Source: Actinomycetota bacterium (lineage in GTDB: Bacteria > Actinomycetota > Actinomycetes > Streptosporangiales > Streptosporangiaceae). From it: a DNA stretch of 64,000 bases. Position numbers and translations under genes: made by a program. Every line of letters starts with the position of its first letter. Position 1 is the stretch's first letter. The DNA is taken from contig PMSU01000151.1 of NCBI GenBank assembly GCA_003168255.1, positions 1 to 64,000 of the forward strand, read 5' to 3'. Under the pieces are notes generated by a model. The model was not told where the DNA came from and searched no databases. It saw nothing but the letters and a program-made list of their open reading frames with translations. Shown one piece after another: positions 62,194 to 64,000 of this stretch.

Positions 62194-63459
62194 TCACAGC
62201 AGGCCGTGCCTGGGGGGCGGTGTGCCGTTGAGCGTCCAACGGCCGATGTGCTGTAGCTTCCAGCGGACCGGGTCGTGCAGCGTGTGCGTCCTGGCGTTGC
62301 GCCAGTGCCGGTCCAGATTCAGGCTCTCGGCGGCGCTCCTGGTGCCGCACACCTCGAACAGCGCCGAGGCGGTTTCCACGGACACCCGGTCGGCGACCGT
62401 CTTCGCGGTGGCGACCGCGATCGAGCTCTCGGCGGCCAGCCTCTCGTCGAGGCGGCCTGCCTGCCATGCTGCCTCGGCGATGTCGAGGACCCGGCCGGCC
62501 TCAGTGAGCAGGGCCTCGGCCGCCCGCACGCCCACGGCCAGCTCGCCGATGCGCTGGACCAGCAGGGGGTCATCAGCCGCCCGGCTGACGCCCGCCTCGA
62601 ACCAGGGCCGGCTGCGGGTCTGGACGAAGGACACCGCCTCATTGAGCGCACCGCGGGCGATGCCGACGTCGATGGCGGTGTGCAGTATCTGGGCGAACGC
62701 GCCGAAGGTCTGCGGGCCCTCGAACAGGGGATCTCTGTGCACCACCGCGGACCGGGGCACCCGCAGGCTGGTCAGCCGGACCGTGCCGCTCGCGGTGGTC
62801 CGCTGGCCCATCCCCGCCCAGTCGTCCACGATGTCCAGTCCCTCGGTGTCGCGCGGGACGTAGGCAACGTAGGCGCCGCCATCTGGGGTCTTGGCGAGCA
62901 CCGGGACGATATGCGCGAACAGCGCGCCGGTGCAGTAGAACTTCTCCCCGGTCAGCAGGTAGTCGTCGCCGTCGGGGATGAGCGTGGCCTGAATCTTGTC
63001 CAGCGTGGGGCTGCCCGCCTCGGACTGCGCATTGCCGAACCGCGCGCCCGCCAGCACCTGCGATAGCAGGTCCTTGCGCTGCTCGGCGGTGCCAGCCCAG
63101 CGCAGTAGCTTGACGTAGACGAAATGGCTCTGCGGGATCTGCGCGATGCTCGGATCCGCGGTGGCGATCGTCCTGAGCACCTCGGCGACGGTGGACTGCG
63201 GGACGTCGGGACCGCCCAGCTCGGCTGGCACCGTCAGGGAGTAGATACCGGACCTGGACAGCTGCTCGACTTCCCTGCTCAGCAGTGCCCGCTCGGCGTC
63301 GCGGGCAGCGGCGCCGTGGAGAAACTGCGCCGCCAGTTCACGGGCCGCCATGATGGCCTCGTCGGAATTCGCCAGGATCGCCGCACCCGTCGGCGCCCTG
63401 ACGCCCTGATCACGCGGGCTGATCGCGGGTACGCTTCCGCCATGCGTGCTGGTTGCCAT
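62194..63459 (-). CDS. sfnB: SfnB-family sulfur-acquisition oxidoreductase
   Basis: 421 residues from an ATG with GGGAAGG upstream, acyl-CoA dehydrogenase fold. GTGAL is replaced here by YCTGALFAHIVPVLA around the flavin, and the C-terminal RNARTHTLHDPVRWKLQHIG is shared with the DszC-like protein in the same operon. SfnB is associated with sulfone/sulfonate use in other bacteria though its reaction is not proven. It heads the sfnB-sfnG-dszC-like operon, divergent from ssuD. Confidence 0.88.
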   Translation of the reverse strand: MATSTHGGSVPAISPRDQGVRAPTGAAILANSDEAIMAARELAAQFLHGAAARDAERALLSREVEQLSRSGIYSLTVPAELGGPDVPQSTVAEVLRTIATADPSIAQIPQSHFVYVKLLRWAGTAEQRKDLLSQVLAGARFGNAQSEAGSPTLDKIQATLIPDGDDYLLTGEKFYCTGALFAHIVPVLAKTPDGGAYVAYVPRDTEGLDIVDDWAGMGQRTTASGTVRLTSLRVPRSAVVHRDPLFEGPQTFGAFAQILHTAIDVGIARGALNEAVSFVQTRSRPWFEAGVSRAADDPLLVQRIGELAVGVRAAEALLTEAGRVLDIAEAAWQAGRLDERLAAESSIAVATAKTVADRVSVETASALFEVCGTRSAAESLNLDRHWRNARTHTLHDPVRWKLQHIGRWTLNGTPPPRHGLL

Positions 63460-63561
63460 AAACCTTCCCTTCTCCCTGCTGCTTGCGGGCCGGCGCAGCA
63501 AGCACGCATCGGGCGGATTCCTTTGCCAGGAGGCACAGTCGCCACCCGCGACCAGATCACC

Positions 63562-63590
63562 TTGACGTCCTGAGCGCGACTAAATACTAT
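63562..63590 (+). promoter_or_regulatory. Promoter of ssuD
   Basis: TTGACG (63562-63567), exactly 17 bases, then TACTAT (63585-63590), a near-consensus housekeeping promoter, 75 bases upstream of the ATG. Its -10 overlaps the -10 of the divergent sfnB promoter. Confidence 0.7.
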
Positions 63591-63611
63591 CAAGTCGATC
63601 GGAAAAGTCAA
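63584..63611 (-). promoter_or_regulatory. Promoter of sfnB operon
   Basis: On the minus strand TTGACT (63606-63611), 16 bases, then TAGTAT (63584-63589), 125 bases before the sfnB ATG. The two -10 boxes share 63585-63589. GACTAA (63578-63583) and TTAGTC (63621-63626) form a flanking inverted repeat, possibly a common operator. Confidence 0.6.
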
Positions 63612-63665
63612 CATTAGAACTTAGTCCCGAAGATTCCCTCGGGCGCCGGCGTTAAGGGAGAGCGG

Positions 63666-64000
63666 ATGGCACTGCGATTCCACTGGTTCTTGCCCACCAA
63701 CGGTGATGGCCGTGACGTCACGGGGAGCGGAAATGCCACGTCAACGGGCACGGCCGACGTTGCCCGCCCGGCCACCCTTGGCTATCTCGGGCAGGTAGCG
63801 CGAAGCGCGGAACAGCTCGGTTTCGTGGGCGCGCTCACGCCTACCGGCGCATGGTGCGAGGACGCATGGCTGGCGACCGCCATGCTGACCGAGGTAACCG
63901 AGCGGCTGCAATTCCTTGTGGCCTTCCGCCCCGGCCTGATTTCCCCCACCATGTCAGCCCAGATGGCGGCGACCTTCCAGCGCTACTCGAAGGGGCGGCT
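63666..64000 (+). CDS. ssuD: Alkanesulfonate monooxygenase, SsuD-like, 3' end cut
   Basis: The first 111 residues of an FMNH2-dependent luciferase-fold monooxygenase; the window ends inside it. RFHWFLPTNGDGRDV at the N-terminus and ARSAEQLGFVGALTPTG with QFLVAFRPGLISPTMSAQMA match SsuD. SsuD cuts C-S bonds of alkanesulfonates to free sulfite. GGGAGAGCGG precedes the ATG. Divergent from, and probably co-regulated with, the sfn operon. Confidence 0.88.
   Translation, partial: MALRFHWFLPTNGDGRDVTGSGNATSTGTADVARPATLGYLGQVARSAEQLGFVGALTPTGAWCEDAWLATAMLTEVTERLQFLVAFRPGLISPTMSAQMAATFQRYSKGR

Overview
The window is about 70% GC and densely coded, with frequent GTG/TTG starts and many 4-base stop/start overlaps. 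It carries actinobacterial markers: WhiA, RbpA, a secG-tpiA-pgk-gap-whiA-yvcK-rapZ-uvrC block, a gcvP / MerR / DUF151 / FtsR / GarA block, a fused mannose-1-phosphate guanylyltransferase, and a TrpE-TrpG fusion. It is chromosomal DNA of a large-genome actinomycete, possibly a Streptosporangiales-like lineage. I cannot place it further from sequence alone.

Layout. 1-3.4 kb: an assimilatory sulfur operon (ferredoxin-sulfite reductase cut by the window edge, a small zinc-ribbon protein, CysH, a CbiX-type chelatase that can supply siroheme). 3.4-10.2 kb: an AidB-type acyl-CoA dehydrogenase, the debranching enzyme GlgX, a small membrane protein, a RibD-type reductase and glutamate decarboxylase. 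10.2-16.1 kb: the most accessory-looking stretch. It holds a TIG-domain gene relic, a 28-bp perfect palindrome, an MFS carrier, a DUF4157 (eCIS-core) protease-like protein fused to a phospholipase C/P1-nuclease-like domain, and a convergent membrane NACHT NTPase with a repetitive lysine-rich tail. 16.2-26.8 kb: amidohydrolase, rbpA, secG, glycolytic genes, whiA-yvcK-rapZ, uvrC. 26.8-29.4 kb: HxlR regulator, YceI, minisatellite, a hypothetical protein and a lipoprotein. 29.9-36.4 kb: gcvP behind a glycine riboswitch, then the MerR / bifunctional nuclease / FtsR / FHA cell-division and metabolism block. 36.8-41.8 kb: nucleotide-sugar and phospholipid enzymes, and thiC behind a TPP riboswitch. 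41.8-53 kb: GH92 relic, MarR, DUF1707, CcdA, FKBP, tricorn protease, a class-I amidotransferase-like hydrolase, flavohaemoprotein, dienelactone hydrolase, ThyX, and a four-repeat secreted protein. 53-59.4 kb: trpEG with a Trp-Trp leader peptide and attenuator, an alcohol dehydrogenase, TetR and an MFS exporter. 59.7-64 kb: an organosulfur-scavenging locus (DszC-like, SfnG, SfnB, and divergently SsuD, cut by the window edge).

Sulfur metabolism opens and closes the window: inorganic reduction at the left, sulfone/sulfonate scavenging at the right. Three cis-regulators of textbook type (glycine riboswitch, TPP riboswitch, trp attenuator) are readable. Two genome-style features recur. Short tandem repeats have expanded both in coding linkers (GcvP, TrpEG, the NACHT tail, a Pro-rich membrane protein) and between genes. 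Small minus-strand relics of probable secreted or surface proteins (TIG, GH92, YVTN propeller) sit directly beside intact genes. The candidate for an undescribed system is the DUF4157-phospholipase gene with its MFS and NACHT neighbours.
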